Below are positions 34,198 to 44,801 of a DNA stretch of 64,000 nucleotides, in pieces. Location: contig NZ_BONQ01000118.1 in NCBI RefSeq assembly GCF_016862795.1, forward strand, positions 33,577-97,576. Direction: 5' to 3'. The position numbers and the translations under genes are program-made. Every line of letters begins with the position of its first letter. Positions within the stretch are counted from its first letter, which is position 1. The DNA comes from Dactylosporangium siamense. Its GTDB lineage: Bacteria > Actinomycetota > Actinomycetes > Mycobacteriales > Micromonosporaceae. The notes below the pieces were generated by a model. That model saw only the letters and a list, made by a program, of their open reading frames with translations. It was not told the origin of the DNA and did no database searches.

Positions 34198-37179
34198 GTG
34201 GGGCCGACCCATCGTCTCGCGATCGATCTGGGCACCTGCCACACCGTCGCGGTCGTCCGCCGCGGCGACGAGGCACCCCGGGCCCTGCTGTTCGACGGGT
34301 CGCCGGTCATGGCGTCGGGCGTCTACGCCGACGAGAGCGGCCGGCTCTCCGTCGGGCGCGACGCCGAGCGGCTCTCGCAGCTGGCCCCGTCGCGCTTCGA
34401 GCCCTTCCCGAAGCGCAGCGTCGACTCGGGCTCCGTGCTGCTCGGCGACGCCGAGGTCACCGTCGTGGAGATGCTCGCCGCCCTGCTCAAGCGGGTCGCC
34501 GACGAGTCCCTGCAGGCCGGGGTCAACCCGGTCGGCTCCACCGTGCTCACCTGCCCCGCCGACTGGGGCGGCCAGCGGCGCGGCGTCCTGCTCGAGGCGG
34601 CCCGCGCCGCCAACCTCGGCCCCGTCGTGCTCGTCGACGAGCCCATCGCCGCCGCCACCTACTGCCTGCGCGTCCTCGGCCAGCAGGTCGCCCCGCTGCA
34701 GTCCCTCGCCGTGTTCGACTTCGGCGGCGGCACCCTCGACGTGTCCGTGGTGCGCCGCGAGCCCTCCGGGTCCGGCGGCGGCGGCCTGCGCGTCCTCGGC
34801 GTCGGTGGCCTCGACGACCTCGGCGGTGTCGACATCGACGCCGCGCTCGTCGGCCACCTCGGCCAGCTCATCCAGCTGCGCAACCCCGAGATCTGGCAGC
34901 GCATCGCCAACCCCGACAGCACCGCCGCCCACCGCGACCGCCGCGTGCTGTGGAACGAGGTGCGCGCCGCGAAGGAGATGCTGTCCCGCGCCGCGTCCGC
35001 CCCCATCCACGTCCCCGGCACCGAAGAGGCCCTGCACGTCACCCGCGAGGAGCTGGAGCGCGTCGCCGGCCCGCTCATCGACCGTGCCGTCGACGAGACC
35101 CGCCGCGTCCTGGAGCGCGCCGGCGTCGACGTCCGCCAGCTCGCCGGCATCTTCCTCGTCGGCGGCTCCTCCCGCATCCCGCTCGTGGCGAGCCGGCTGC
35201 ACGCCCGGTTCGGCGTCGCGCCGGTCGTGCCGGAGCAGCCCGAGCTGCCGGTCGCCTATGGCGGCATGCTCGCCATCGCCACCCCGCCGCAGCAGCTCTT
35301 CGACGGCCCGCCGGTGGCCCAGCCGCGCCCGGTCTCCGGCGCCCCGGTGCCGCCCGGCCACTCACCGGCGTTCCCGCCGTCCACCGCGTTCCCGGTGTCG
35401 GCCGGCTTCCCGGTCTCCGGCACGCCGGCCACGCCGACCTCCCCGGGCGCCTACGGGTCGCCGGCCGGTCTCTCCCAGACGTTCAACGTGGCGCCGCCGG
35501 CGGCGCCGGCCTCGCCGCCCGGGGTGCGGCCCGGCTCGCAGGGACCGTCGTTCGCCACGCCCGGGGGGCCGCCGCCCGGCCTCGCCCGGCCCGGCGTCCC
35601 GGCCGGCATCGGCGCGCCCGGTGCCCCGGGTGCGTTCGGCGCGCCCGGCGCCCCGGGGGGCTTCGGCGCGCCCGGCGGGCAGGGCGGGTTCACCCCACCG
35701 CCGGTGATCGTGCGGCCGCGCCGGCGCAGCACCGCCCCGTGGATCGCCCTGATCATCGTCCTCGCCCTGATCGGTGGCTGCTTCTGGGGCGGTTCGAAGA
35801 TCTTCGGCTGGATGGGCGACCAGTTCGAGGCGGCCAAGGACGGCTTCCCGGACGTCACGACCACCGGCGCGGACGGCAAGCCGCAGAACGTGAAGATCGA
35901 GGGCCTGACCGCTGGCGAGCCGCTGAAGATCGGCGGCGACGGCAAGTTCACCGCACTCGCCGGCAACGGTGTCGTGTTCACCGCCGTGGGCAATGCGGGC
36001 AAGGTCGACGTCGAGGCGTTCGAGCCGACGGGCAAGAGCCGCTGGACCGTCAACGTGCCGATGGACCCGACCGAAATCAGCCTGCGTCAGGTCGGCAACC
36101 TCCTCATCGTCGACGGCGACGGCGACACCACCCGCGACGACAAGGACGCCCGGGCGGTGATCGACATCGGCACCCACACGGTCAAGTGGACCGCCGAATG
36201 GGACTACCGGATCGACCTGTTCTACGTCGGCACCGACGCGATCACCGAGATCCGCCGGGGCAGCACCGCCGTGCAGCGCACCGACCTGCTCACCGGCCAG
36301 GCGAAGTGGAGCCACCCGGGCAAGGGCGGCTTCATCACCAGCGGCGACCGGCTGGCCAAGCCGGTGGTGACCTGGCCGGGGGCCAAGCCGAGCGGCGCGC
36401 TCGTGCCGAGCTACGGGCTCGACTTCCAGCGCTACATCCCGTTCCAGGAGTCCCTCGACGTCGACCCGGGCGTCATCGTCCAGATGCAGGCCGAGAACAA
36501 GGTCGCCACGATCGACACCAACACCGGCGCCGTCAAGGCCAGCGGCACCATCGCCTCCGGCGGTGACCTGCCGTGGTCCGTCTACGCCGGCCTGGCGATC
36601 TTCAAGAAGAAGAACACCAACACGCTCGTCGCGTACAAGCTGGACGGCTTCGGCCAGGCCTGGGAATACAAGGCGGCCACCGGCGCCACCGTCGACGACT
36701 TCCGGCCGTGCGGCGACAAGCTCCTCTGCGTGAAGATCGACGCCACCAAGGACTCGGTGGTGGCGCTCGGCACCGACGACGGCAAGGTCCGCTGGACCAA
36801 GCCGATGGAGTCCGAGGCCAACTGGTATGTCCTGGACGGCCGGCTCTTCATGGGCTCCGGCGCCTTCACGAGCGTGCAGGAGCCCGTCCTGCTCGACCCG
36901 GCGAACGGCAACGACCAGAAGACCATCGGCAGCGCCCTGCTCAGCAAGATGGCGTATGCGGGGGCCGGCGGCCGGGTCGTGATGCTGACGATCCGCAACT
37001 CCGGGACCAAGTCGATCCCGGTCGTCGCCCTGGTCAACGTCGCCGACGGCAACGTCGCCGGCGCCGCCGACTACGCCCCCGACTCCAGCGCGTACGAGGC
37101 CAGCGCCTCCGCCGACGCGATCGCCCTCATCGACGAGGAGAACCGGACCGTCTACCGCTTCGGGATCCCGGCGAAGTAG
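34198..37179 (+). CDS. Hsp70-like ATPase fused through a TM helix to a PQQ-like propeller
   Basis: 993 residues from GTG 34198, with GGAGG 7 bases upstream. Residues 1 to about 375 are an Hsp70/actin-fold ATPase (LAIDLGTCHTVAVV; VLVDEPIAAATYCL; FDFGGGTLDVSVV; GIFLVGGSSRIPLVA) but no substrate-binding domain follows. A Pro/Gly/Ala linker with GAPGAPGAFGAPGAPGGFG repeats (375-510) leads to one TM helix (about 514-535, PWIALIIVLALIGGCFWGG), after which about 430 residues form repeated strand blades like a PQQ-type beta-propeller. The ATPase should be cytoplasmic and the propeller external. Role unknown; signal transduction or cell-envelope sensing is possible. Confidence 0.88.
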   Translation: MGPTHRLAIDLGTCHTVAVVRRGDEAPRALLFDGSPVMASGVYADESGRLSVGRDAERLSQLAPSRFEPFPKRSVDSGSVLLGDAEVTVVEMLAALLKRVADESLQAGVNPVGSTVLTCPADWGGQRRGVLLEAARAANLGPVVLVDEPIAAATYCLRVLGQQVAPLQSLAVFDFGGGTLDVSVVRREPSGSGGGGLRVLGVGGLDDLGGVDIDAALVGHLGQLIQLRNPEIWQRIANPDSTAAHRDRRVLWNEVRAAKEMLSRAASAPIHVPGTEEALHVTREELERVAGPLIDRAVDETRRVLERAGVDVRQLAGIFLVGGSSRIPLVASRLHARFGVAPVVPEQPELPVAYGGMLAIATPPQQLFDGPPVAQPRPVSGAPVPPGHSPAFPPSTAFPVSAGFPVSGTPATPTSPGAYGSPAGLSQTFNVAPPAAPASPPGVRPGSQGPSFATPGGPPPGLARPGVPAGIGAPGAPGAFGAPGAPGGFGAPGGQGGFTPPPVIVRPRRRSTAPWIALIIVLALIGGCFWGGSKIFGWMGDQFEAAKDGFPDVTTTGADGKPQNVKIEGLTAGEPLKIGGDGKFTALAGNGVVFTAVGNAGKVDVEAFEPTGKSRWTVNVPMDPTEISLRQVGNLLIVDGDGDTTRDDKDARAVIDIGTHTVKWTAEWDYRIDLFYVGTDAITEIRRGSTAVQRTDLLTGQAKWSHPGKGGFITSGDRLAKPVVTWPGAKPSGALVPSYGLDFQRYIPFQESLDVDPGVIVQMQAENKVATIDTNTGAVKASGTIASGGDLPWSVYAGLAIFKKKNTNTLVAYKLDGFGQAWEYKAATGATVDDFRPCGDKLLCVKIDATKDSVVALGTDDGKVRWTKPMESEANWYVLDGRLFMGSGAFTSVQEPVLLDPANGNDQKTIGSALLSKMAYAGAGGRVVMLTIRNSGTKSIPVVALVNVADGNVAGAADYAPDSSAYEASASADAIALIDEENRTVYRFGIPAK

Positions 37180-37283
37180 GCGGGGCCGGCCGGCGTGATG
37201 CCGACCGGCCCGCCGAGGTATCGCCCGGCTGCCGGCGCGTGTGATGGCATGGGGCGGGCCGGCCACGTAACGTGACCGGCCCG
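37179..37283. terminator. Two hairpins between convergent Hsp70-fusion and acnA genes
   Basis: The first hairpin (37179-37214) starts at the Hsp70-fusion stop and pairs GGCGGG...GGCCGGC with GCCGACCGGCCCGCC across a short loop. The second (37255-37283) pairs CGGGCCGGCCAC with GTGACCGGCCCG (11 of 12) around GTAAC. Together they can end transcription from both sides. Confidence 0.7.
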
Positions 37284-37299
37284 TTGTCGTGCGGTGGGG

Positions 37300-40068
<2,769 letters not shown>

Positions 40069-40150
40069 GGCGTTGCTCCCTCAAGTCAATCAGGCGGGTG
40101 TCAGGGCAAAGTCTTCCGCAACCGGGCGGCCCGGTTATCGTCAATCAAGA

Positions 40151-40169
40151 AAACCGTACGTCCGTCTTG
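40151..40169 (+). promoter_or_regulatory. Putative AcnR operator upstream of acnA
   Basis: AAACCGTACGTCCGTCTTG, 83 bp before the acnA start, matches the site in the acnR promoter at 16 of 19 bases. On the acnA strand a GATAAC -10-like box lies about 25 bp downstream, so the site overlaps or flanks the -35 region. Further upstream, TTCACCA-CGCC-TGGTGAA (40207-40224) is another perfect 7-bp inverted repeat. The rest of the 40.07-40.31 kb gap shows nothing else. Confidence 0.65.
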
Positions 40170-40314
40170 TTAAACCCGCAAGCGTGTACCAAGCTGTGAA
40201 ACATGATTCACCACGCCTGGTGAACGTGCTCAGCGGGCCTGCTCGGGTGTCGGTTCTCGCGGCCCGGCTTGTTTCTCGCGGCTTGCAGTGCATTGTGGGG
40301 TTGCCGACAGTGCG

Positions 40315-40692
40315 CTACAGGTCCACGGACCACCAGTCGCCCGGGACCGGGTGGAAGCCGGCCTCGCGGAGCAGGTCGTGATCGTCCGGCGGGAGTGCCG
40401 CGGCGAGCCGGTGCGCGGACCCGGCGCGGAGCGCGTCGATGAGCCCCTGCAGCACCTGCACGGCCAGGTCGTGCCGTCCGGGTGGAGCGGCGAGGCGGAG
40501 CAGCCTGACCGTGGTCCCGTCGGGCCGGACCGCCGCGAGGGCCGCCGCGGGCTGCTGGTCGTCGCAGACCGGATCGACCAGCTCCCACCACTGCACCTCG
40601 GGCGTGGCCGGCGTGCCCCAGCGGGCGGTGACGCGCCGGGTCACGGCGAGGCGGTGTGCCGGCACGCGCCGGACGAGGAGAAGGGGATCCAC
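40315..40692 (-). CDS. Small GNAT-like protein
   Basis: 125 residues from GTG 40692. The second half (AVQVLQGLIDALRAGSAHRL, then PDDHDLLREAGFHPVPGDWW) resembles the end of a GNAT acetyltransferase fold, where a helix is followed by the LLREAGF type motif; the first half gives short strands (EVQWWELVDP; TVRLLRLAAPPG). The acetyl-CoA P-loop is not obvious, so activity is doubtful. The start is uncertain: no ribosome-binding site is seen, and the region just upstream contains tandem repeats. Confidence 0.6.
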   Translation of the reverse strand: MDPLLLVRRVPAHRLAVTRRVTARWGTPATPEVQWWELVDPVCDDQQPAAALAAVRPDGTTVRLLRLAAPPGRHDLAVQVLQGLIDALRAGSAHRLAAALPPDDHDLLREAGFHPVPGDWWSVDL

Positions 40693-40794
40693 GCCATCAA
40701 CTGTGCGTGACCGGTCTTGCAGGACCCTTGCCGTCGATTTGCGACCCGGCCGGGGGTGATGCGGCCCCCGGCCAGGTCGCGCGGCGTCGTGTGG

Positions 40795-40914
40795 TTCAGA
40801 AACCGAACGTGGAGAGTCGTGTTGTTCAGAAACCGAACGTGGAGAGTCGTGTTGTTCAGAAACCGAACGTGGAGAGCCGTGTTGTTCAGAAACCGAACGT
40901 GGAGACCAGCACCG
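40795..40914. repeat. Four 30-bp tandem repeats at the 3' end of the PEBP gene
   Basis: Units begin TTCAGAAACCGAACGTGGAG at 40795, 40825, 40855 and 40885, with a GAGTCGTGTTG-like end and one or two mismatches. The last unit contains the stop and final codons (STFGF) of the PEBP gene on the minus strand, so the gene's end has been copied three times downstream. No spacers. Confidence 0.95.
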
Positions 40915-41413
40915 CGCGCGCGATCGTGTGCGCGACCACGTTGAAGCCCACGACGTTCGCCGAGGCGTCGGCGCCGATGTCGAGGGCGTCGACGTCCAGG
41001 GCGTGCACCGCGAAGAAGTACCGGTGCGGGTCGTCCTTCGGCGGTGGGGCAGCACCGCCGAAGTCGCGGGTGCCGTAGTCGTTGCGGGCGTGGATCGCCT
41101 CGTCGGGCAGGCCGTCCTTGTCGCCGGTGCCGGCACCCGTCGGCAGTTCGCTCAGGTCCGCCGGCAGGTTGTAGACGATCCAGTGCCAGAACCCGCCGCC
41201 GGTCGGGGCGTCCGGGTCGTAGCAGGTCAGCGCGAAGCTCTTCGTCCCGGCCGGGAAGCCCGACCAGCTCAGGTGGGGCGAGGTGTTGCCGCGCTCGTAG
41301 ACCTGCGCGTCGGGCAGCGTGCCGCCCTCGGTGAGGTCCTCGCTGGTCAACGCGAACGCCGGCACCGCGGGCAGGGAGTCGAACGGCGACGGCGGGCGGG
41401 GTCGGTCGGTCAT
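40886..41413 (-). CDS. PEBP/YbhB family phospholipid-binding-like protein
   Basis: 175 residues from ATG 41413 (TAGGAG upstream), beginning MTDRPRPPSPFDSLP. The YbhB/YbcL signature is present: SPHLSWSGFPAGTKSFALTC, CYDPDAPTGGGFWHWIVYNL, then DYGTRDFGGAAPPPKDDPHR and the C-terminal YFFAVHALDVDAL. PEBP proteins bind anionic ligands; bacterial functions are poorly known. No signal peptide. Its stop and last codons lie inside the fourth unit of a 30-bp tandem repeat. Confidence 0.9.
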   Translation of the reverse strand: MTDRPRPPSPFDSLPAVPAFALTSEDLTEGGTLPDAQVYERGNTSPHLSWSGFPAGTKSFALTCYDPDAPTGGGFWHWIVYNLPADLSELPTGAGTGDKDGLPDEAIHARNDYGTRDFGGAAPPPKDDPHRYFFAVHALDVDALDIGADASANVVGFNVVAHTIARAVLVSTFGF

Positions 41414-41476
41414 GCGCACGCTCCTAGTGCTGGGCTTTGCTCCTAACCTGATCCTCTTACCCAACGACCAGGCGCC

Positions 41477-42220
41477 TCAAGTGACGCCGGGTTGTGAGGT
41501 ACCGGTGAGCCTCGCGTACTCCGCCTCCGTGCCGATCGCGGCGCGCCGGTCGGGGTGCTCCACGTAGTGCTCGACGACGGAGCCGAGGAAGACCGGCTCG
41601 ACGGCCAGCATCTCCAGGGGGATCAGCAGCCAGCCGGGCTCCATCCGGCCGGGCCGGCGGATGCTCAGCGCCAGCTTCGGGCTGCGCACCCGCAGCGGCA
41701 GCGGCCGCTGCGGCACCTGGACCAGGTCGTCCCACTTCACCCGGCGCCTACCACCGGCCCGGATCGTGAGGCCGTCGGGGCTCACGATGATCCGCGGCCC
41801 GCGCAGCAGCGGCACCGCGGCGAGCGCGATCAGCAGCACCGCGATCACGTTCAACGTCACCCGCAACCCGAGCGGCGTCGACGGGTCGCTCTCCAGGAAC
41901 AGCGTGCCCAGCAGCGCCCACGCCATCGTCGCCCGGCCGAGCCAGACCGGCGAGCCGGGCACCACGAACGCGTCGCCGCGCACCCGCAGCGCCGACGGCG
42001 GCGGCTGCATCACCGGCCGCAGCGCGATCCCGAACCCGATGAACGCCGCGCTGAGCAGTACGATCGGCGCCAGCAGCAGCGTGACCGCCAGCCACACCGG
42101 CGTGCTCGCCTCGGTCACCCCGAACTCGTAGCCCACCCGCAGCCCGACGAGCACCACAGCGATGACCGCGGCCGCGATCCTGCTGCCACGCACATATCGA
42201 CCGAGCTGCTCCGGCGTCAC
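41477..42220 (-). CDS. Membrane protein with PH-like domain
   Basis: 247 residues from GTG 42220 (VTPEQLGRYVRGSR). Four hydrophobic segments (IAAAVIAVVLVGLRVGYEFG; VWLAVTLLLAPIVLLSAAFI; ATMAWALLGTLFL; LNVIAVLLIALAAVPLL) precede a soluble part starting GPRIIVSPDGLTIRAGGRRR and VKWDDLVQV, the bacterial PH-domain pattern. Function unknown. A GTG at 42262 would lengthen it by 14 residues. Confidence 0.7.
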   Translation of the reverse strand: MTPEQLGRYVRGSRIAAAVIAVVLVGLRVGYEFGVTEASTPVWLAVTLLLAPIVLLSAAFIGFGIALRPVMQPPPSALRVRGDAFVVPGSPVWLGRATMAWALLGTLFLESDPSTPLGLRVTLNVIAVLLIALAAVPLLRGPRIIVSPDGLTIRAGGRRRVKWDDLVQVPQRPLPLRVRSPKLALSIRRPGRMEPGWLLIPLEMLAVEPVFLGSVVEHYVEHPDRRAAIGTEAEYARLTGTSQPGVT

Positions 42221-42262
42221 ACCAGTAAGTGTACGAACCGCCCATCCACCGACATGAGTCAC

Positions 42263-42708
42263 GGAGGGTGATGGGCCCGTTCGGCGTGTCGGCCGGGATT
42301 TGGATGGCTGGGGTAGCGTGGATTAGACGGAACGCCGCCACGGGAGCGGATCCGGCAAGCCCTCGATCAACGGCTGCGGGCTGGTTCGAAGCCGGGTGAC
42401 AAAGACGCCGCAACGTGCGCGCGCGGCACGCCGAAAGCGGCGCGCCAAGCACGTCGCGGGCCTGGTCTGCGAGTCCCGGTAAGCGGGCGTGCGGCACGCC
42501 GCGGGTCACAGATCGGGCCGCGCCGCGGGCTGGCCGCCCTGGACAAGGCCGAGGAGCTCGGCGGCGGCACCTACACGCTGCAGGCCGCGCGGGTCACAGA
42601 TCGGGCCGCGGGTCACAGGCCGGGCCGCGGGTCACAGGCCGGGCCGCGGGTCACAGGCCGGGCCGCGGGTCACAGGCCGGGCCGCGGGTCACAGGCCGAG
42701 GGGCGGCG
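42263..42708. other. Repeat mosaic between the PH-like and PfkB genes
   Basis: No intact gene. 42449-42477 is an exact inverted copy of 29 bp of the adjacent pfkB gene (42777-42805); read forward it encodes HVAGLVCES, then a stop. A coding-like scrap follows (LAALDKAEELGGGTYTLQAA, about 42528-42590), and six 19-bp tandem units end the stretch. A T-arm-like GGTTCGAAGCC occurs near 42372 but no tRNA can be folded around it. Confidence 0.7.
42591..42704. repeat. Six 19-bp tandem repeats next to the PfkB gene
   Basis: Units GGGTCACAGGCCGGGCCGC start at 42591, 42610, 42629, 42648, 42667 and 42686 (the last is partial, the first has GATC for GGCC); an isolated unit occurs at 42503. The period is not a multiple of three, and the array ends 4 bp before the PfkB stop codon. 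Confidence 0.95.
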
Positions 42709-43632
42709 TCACACGTCGAGTGCGGGGAAGCGGGCGCGCAGGCCCGCAAGCGTCGGCATCGACGTCGCGCCGCCGCGGGACTCGCAGACCAGGCCCGCGA
42801 CGTGCACCGCGACCCGGGTCAGCGTCTCCCAGCCGGCCAGGTCGCCGGGCCGGCCGTGGGTGAGGATGCCCCAGGACAGGCCGGCCATGGTGGCGTCGCC
42901 CGCGCCGGTGGCGTCGATCGCGGCGACGGTGGGGGCGGGCACCCGTACCGTGGCGGCGGCGTGCGCGACGAGCGCACCTTCGGCGCCGGTGGTCACCACG
43001 ACCGCGCCCGCGCCCAGCGCGAGCAGCCGCGCGGCGGCCCGCTCGGGGGATTCGCCCCACAGCGCGGCCGCGTCGGCGGCGCTGAGCTTGACGAGGTCGG
43101 CGGTGGCGGCGAACTCGGCGACCACGTCCGGGTCGACGCCGACGACGGGACGCACGTTGGGGTCGAAGACCTTCACCGGGCCGGGGGTCGACCACGCCTT
43201 GCGGGCGGCGGCGAGGACGGGCGGGCTGAGCAGGCACATCGACCCGCAGTACAGCAGCCCGGCGGAGTGGACCACGTCGGTGTCGAGGTCGCCGGCGTCC
43301 AGCAGGCCGTAGGACGGCGGCTCGCCGTAGAAGCGGAACGTCGGCTCGATCCCGCGGAACGTCGTCACCGCGAGGGTGGTCGCGACCCCGGGCACGCTCA
43401 CCACGCCGCGGGTGCCGACGCCGGCCGTGGTCAGGAAGTCCAGGATCCGGCCCGCCCACGGGTCGTCGCCGAGGGAACCGGCGAACTCGCTCGGCGCGCC
43501 GAGGCGGGCGACACCGACCGCGACGTTCAGCGGCGCCCCGCCGATCGCGGGGTGATAGACGATGCCCGACGCCGAAGCGGACTCCAGCAGATCGACCAGC
43601 GCCTCACCGATGACCACCGCGTGTCCCGTCAT
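42709..43632 (-). CDS. PfkB-family carbohydrate kinase (fructokinase-like)
   Basis: 307 residues. It has the ribokinase-fold signatures PAIGGAPLNVAVGVARLG (sugar binding) and PTVAAIDATGAGDATMAGLS (catalytic Asp and anion hole), with KLSAADAAALWG. Such enzymes phosphorylate fructose or related sugars; the substrate is not certain. The last part of the gene (VHVAGLVCESRGG) has an inverted duplicate of 29 bp upstream in the adjacent repeat mosaic. It starts at ATG 43632, 12 bp after the ATPase stop, so the two are probably co-transcribed. Confidence 0.9.
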   Translation of the reverse strand: MTGHAVVIGEALVDLLESASASGIVYHPAIGGAPLNVAVGVARLGAPSEFAGSLGDDPWAGRILDFLTTAGVGTRGVVSVPGVATTLAVTTFRGIEPTFRFYGEPPSYGLLDAGDLDTDVVHSAGLLYCGSMCLLSPPVLAAARKAWSTPGPVKVFDPNVRPVVGVDPDVVAEFAATADLVKLSAADAAALWGESPERAAARLLALGAGAVVVTTGAEGALVAHAAATVRVPAPTVAAIDATGAGDATMAGLSWGILTHGRPGDLAGWETLTRVAVHVAGLVCESRGGATSMPTLAGLRARFPALDV

Positions 43633-43644
43633 CGCGCCAGTACA

Positions 43645-44748
43645 TCATTTCGGCTGACGCGCCAGCCACAGTTCGCGGGCGAGGTCACCGGGGCCCAGCT
43701 GGCTCGACGCCGGGTCACGGCCGAGGACGGTCGCGCCGTCGGTGTCCTTCGCCGCGTACCAGATCTGCTCCGGGTCGAGGACCGGCAGGCCGTCGGTGCC
43801 GGGGCCGAACGGGGTCCGGGCGCTGAACAGCAGCTGCGCCCTGGCCGGGTTGAGGTCGCGGTCGCGCAGGAGCCGCAGCGTCTCCGCGGCCAGGTCGGGG
43901 TGCACGGCGGCGTCGAGGTCGTCGACCAGGAGCACCCCGCCGCGCTCCAGCATGGGCAGCAGCGCCGCGAGGAGGTCCAGCCAGGCGACGGTGCCGTCCG
44001 ACTCGGCCCAGTCGCCGAGCGCAACGGGACCGGACCGGCCGGTGTGCACCAGCCGCAGCAGGTCCCGTTCGACCCCGACCACGCCCAGGTCGGCGCGGCT
44101 GACCAGCAGGGTCAGCTGCTCGTTCCACCGGTCGGCGAGGTGTGCCAGGCCGCTGGCGAGCCTGGTGCCGGGGGACAGCCGGACCGTGCGGATGCCGCGC
44201 AGCCAGGCGGCGACCGGCGCCAGCCACTGGTGTTCGATGTCGGCGCCGAGGGACAGCAGCGTCGTGTGAGGTTCGCAGGCGGCGGCGAGGTGCTCCAGGC
44301 GGCTTTCCGGCAGGCAGCGGAACCCGGTGCGGTCCCGCTCGTACCAGACCCTGCGCCGGTCGCGGTCGGTGGCGTGCAGCCACTCCCCGGCGATCTCGTC
44401 GCGCTTGTAGGCACAGCCGTAGACGTACCGGACGCCGTCGAGGAGGAACTCGACCTCGAACCGGGTCGGCAGCAGCCGCGCGGCCGGGTCGAGCTGGAAG
44501 GGCTCGAAGCGTTGCGTGGCGTCGTGGACGTCGCTGCCGGACGTGGTGAGCGCCCGCAGCGTGGACACGGCCCGCAGCACCGTCGACTTCCCGGCGGCGG
44601 TGGGACCGAACACCCCGCACAGCGGGGACACCCGCAGCACCCCGCCGCCGACGGGCACACGGAAGCCGCCGTCCGGCCCGGAGAGCAGTGTCAGCTCCTG
44701 GATGTCACGGACGGAGCGGTAGTTCTGGAGCCTGAACTTGAGCAGCAT
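43645..44748 (-). CDS. AAA-family ATPase of the RecF/SMC-like AAA_21 type
   Basis: 367 residues. Walker A is GPTAAGKSTVLRA after LLKFRLQNYRSVRDIQELTL, the standard opening of AAA_15/AAA_21 ATPases; Walker B is GGVLLVDDLDAAVHPDLA, with Asp where Glu is usual, followed by LLFSARTP as the sensor. These solitary ATPases occur in defence (OLD, AbiL and retron-like) and in repair contexts. No TOPRIM nuclease or toxin lies beside it; a PfkB gene follows and AsnB precedes. Function open. Confidence 0.8.
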   Translation of the reverse strand: MLLKFRLQNYRSVRDIQELTLLSGPDGGFRVPVGGGVLRVSPLCGVFGPTAAGKSTVLRAVSTLRALTTSGSDVHDATQRFEPFQLDPAARLLPTRFEVEFLLDGVRYVYGCAYKRDEIAGEWLHATDRDRRRVWYERDRTGFRCLPESRLEHLAAACEPHTTLLSLGADIEHQWLAPVAAWLRGIRTVRLSPGTRLASGLAHLADRWNEQLTLLVSRADLGVVGVERDLLRLVHTGRSGPVALGDWAESDGTVAWLDLLAALLPMLERGGVLLVDDLDAAVHPDLAAETLRLLRDRDLNPARAQLLFSARTPFGPGTDGLPVLDPEQIWYAAKDTDGATVLGRDPASSQLGPGDLARELWLARQPK

Positions 44749-44801
44749 CGCCTGCCGACGCTAGGCGCCGCCGCGACCCCCGGTGCCTGAAGCCGGGAAG
44801 A

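Noticed and set aside
40795..40914. Possible CRISPR array
   Set aside because: The 30-bp units are directly adjacent with no unique spacers and no cas genes; it is a tandem duplication of a gene end.
42360..42395. tRNA-like T-arm motif GGTTCGAAGCC
   Set aside because: No acceptor, D or anticodon stem can be paired around it; taken as chance or as a remnant.
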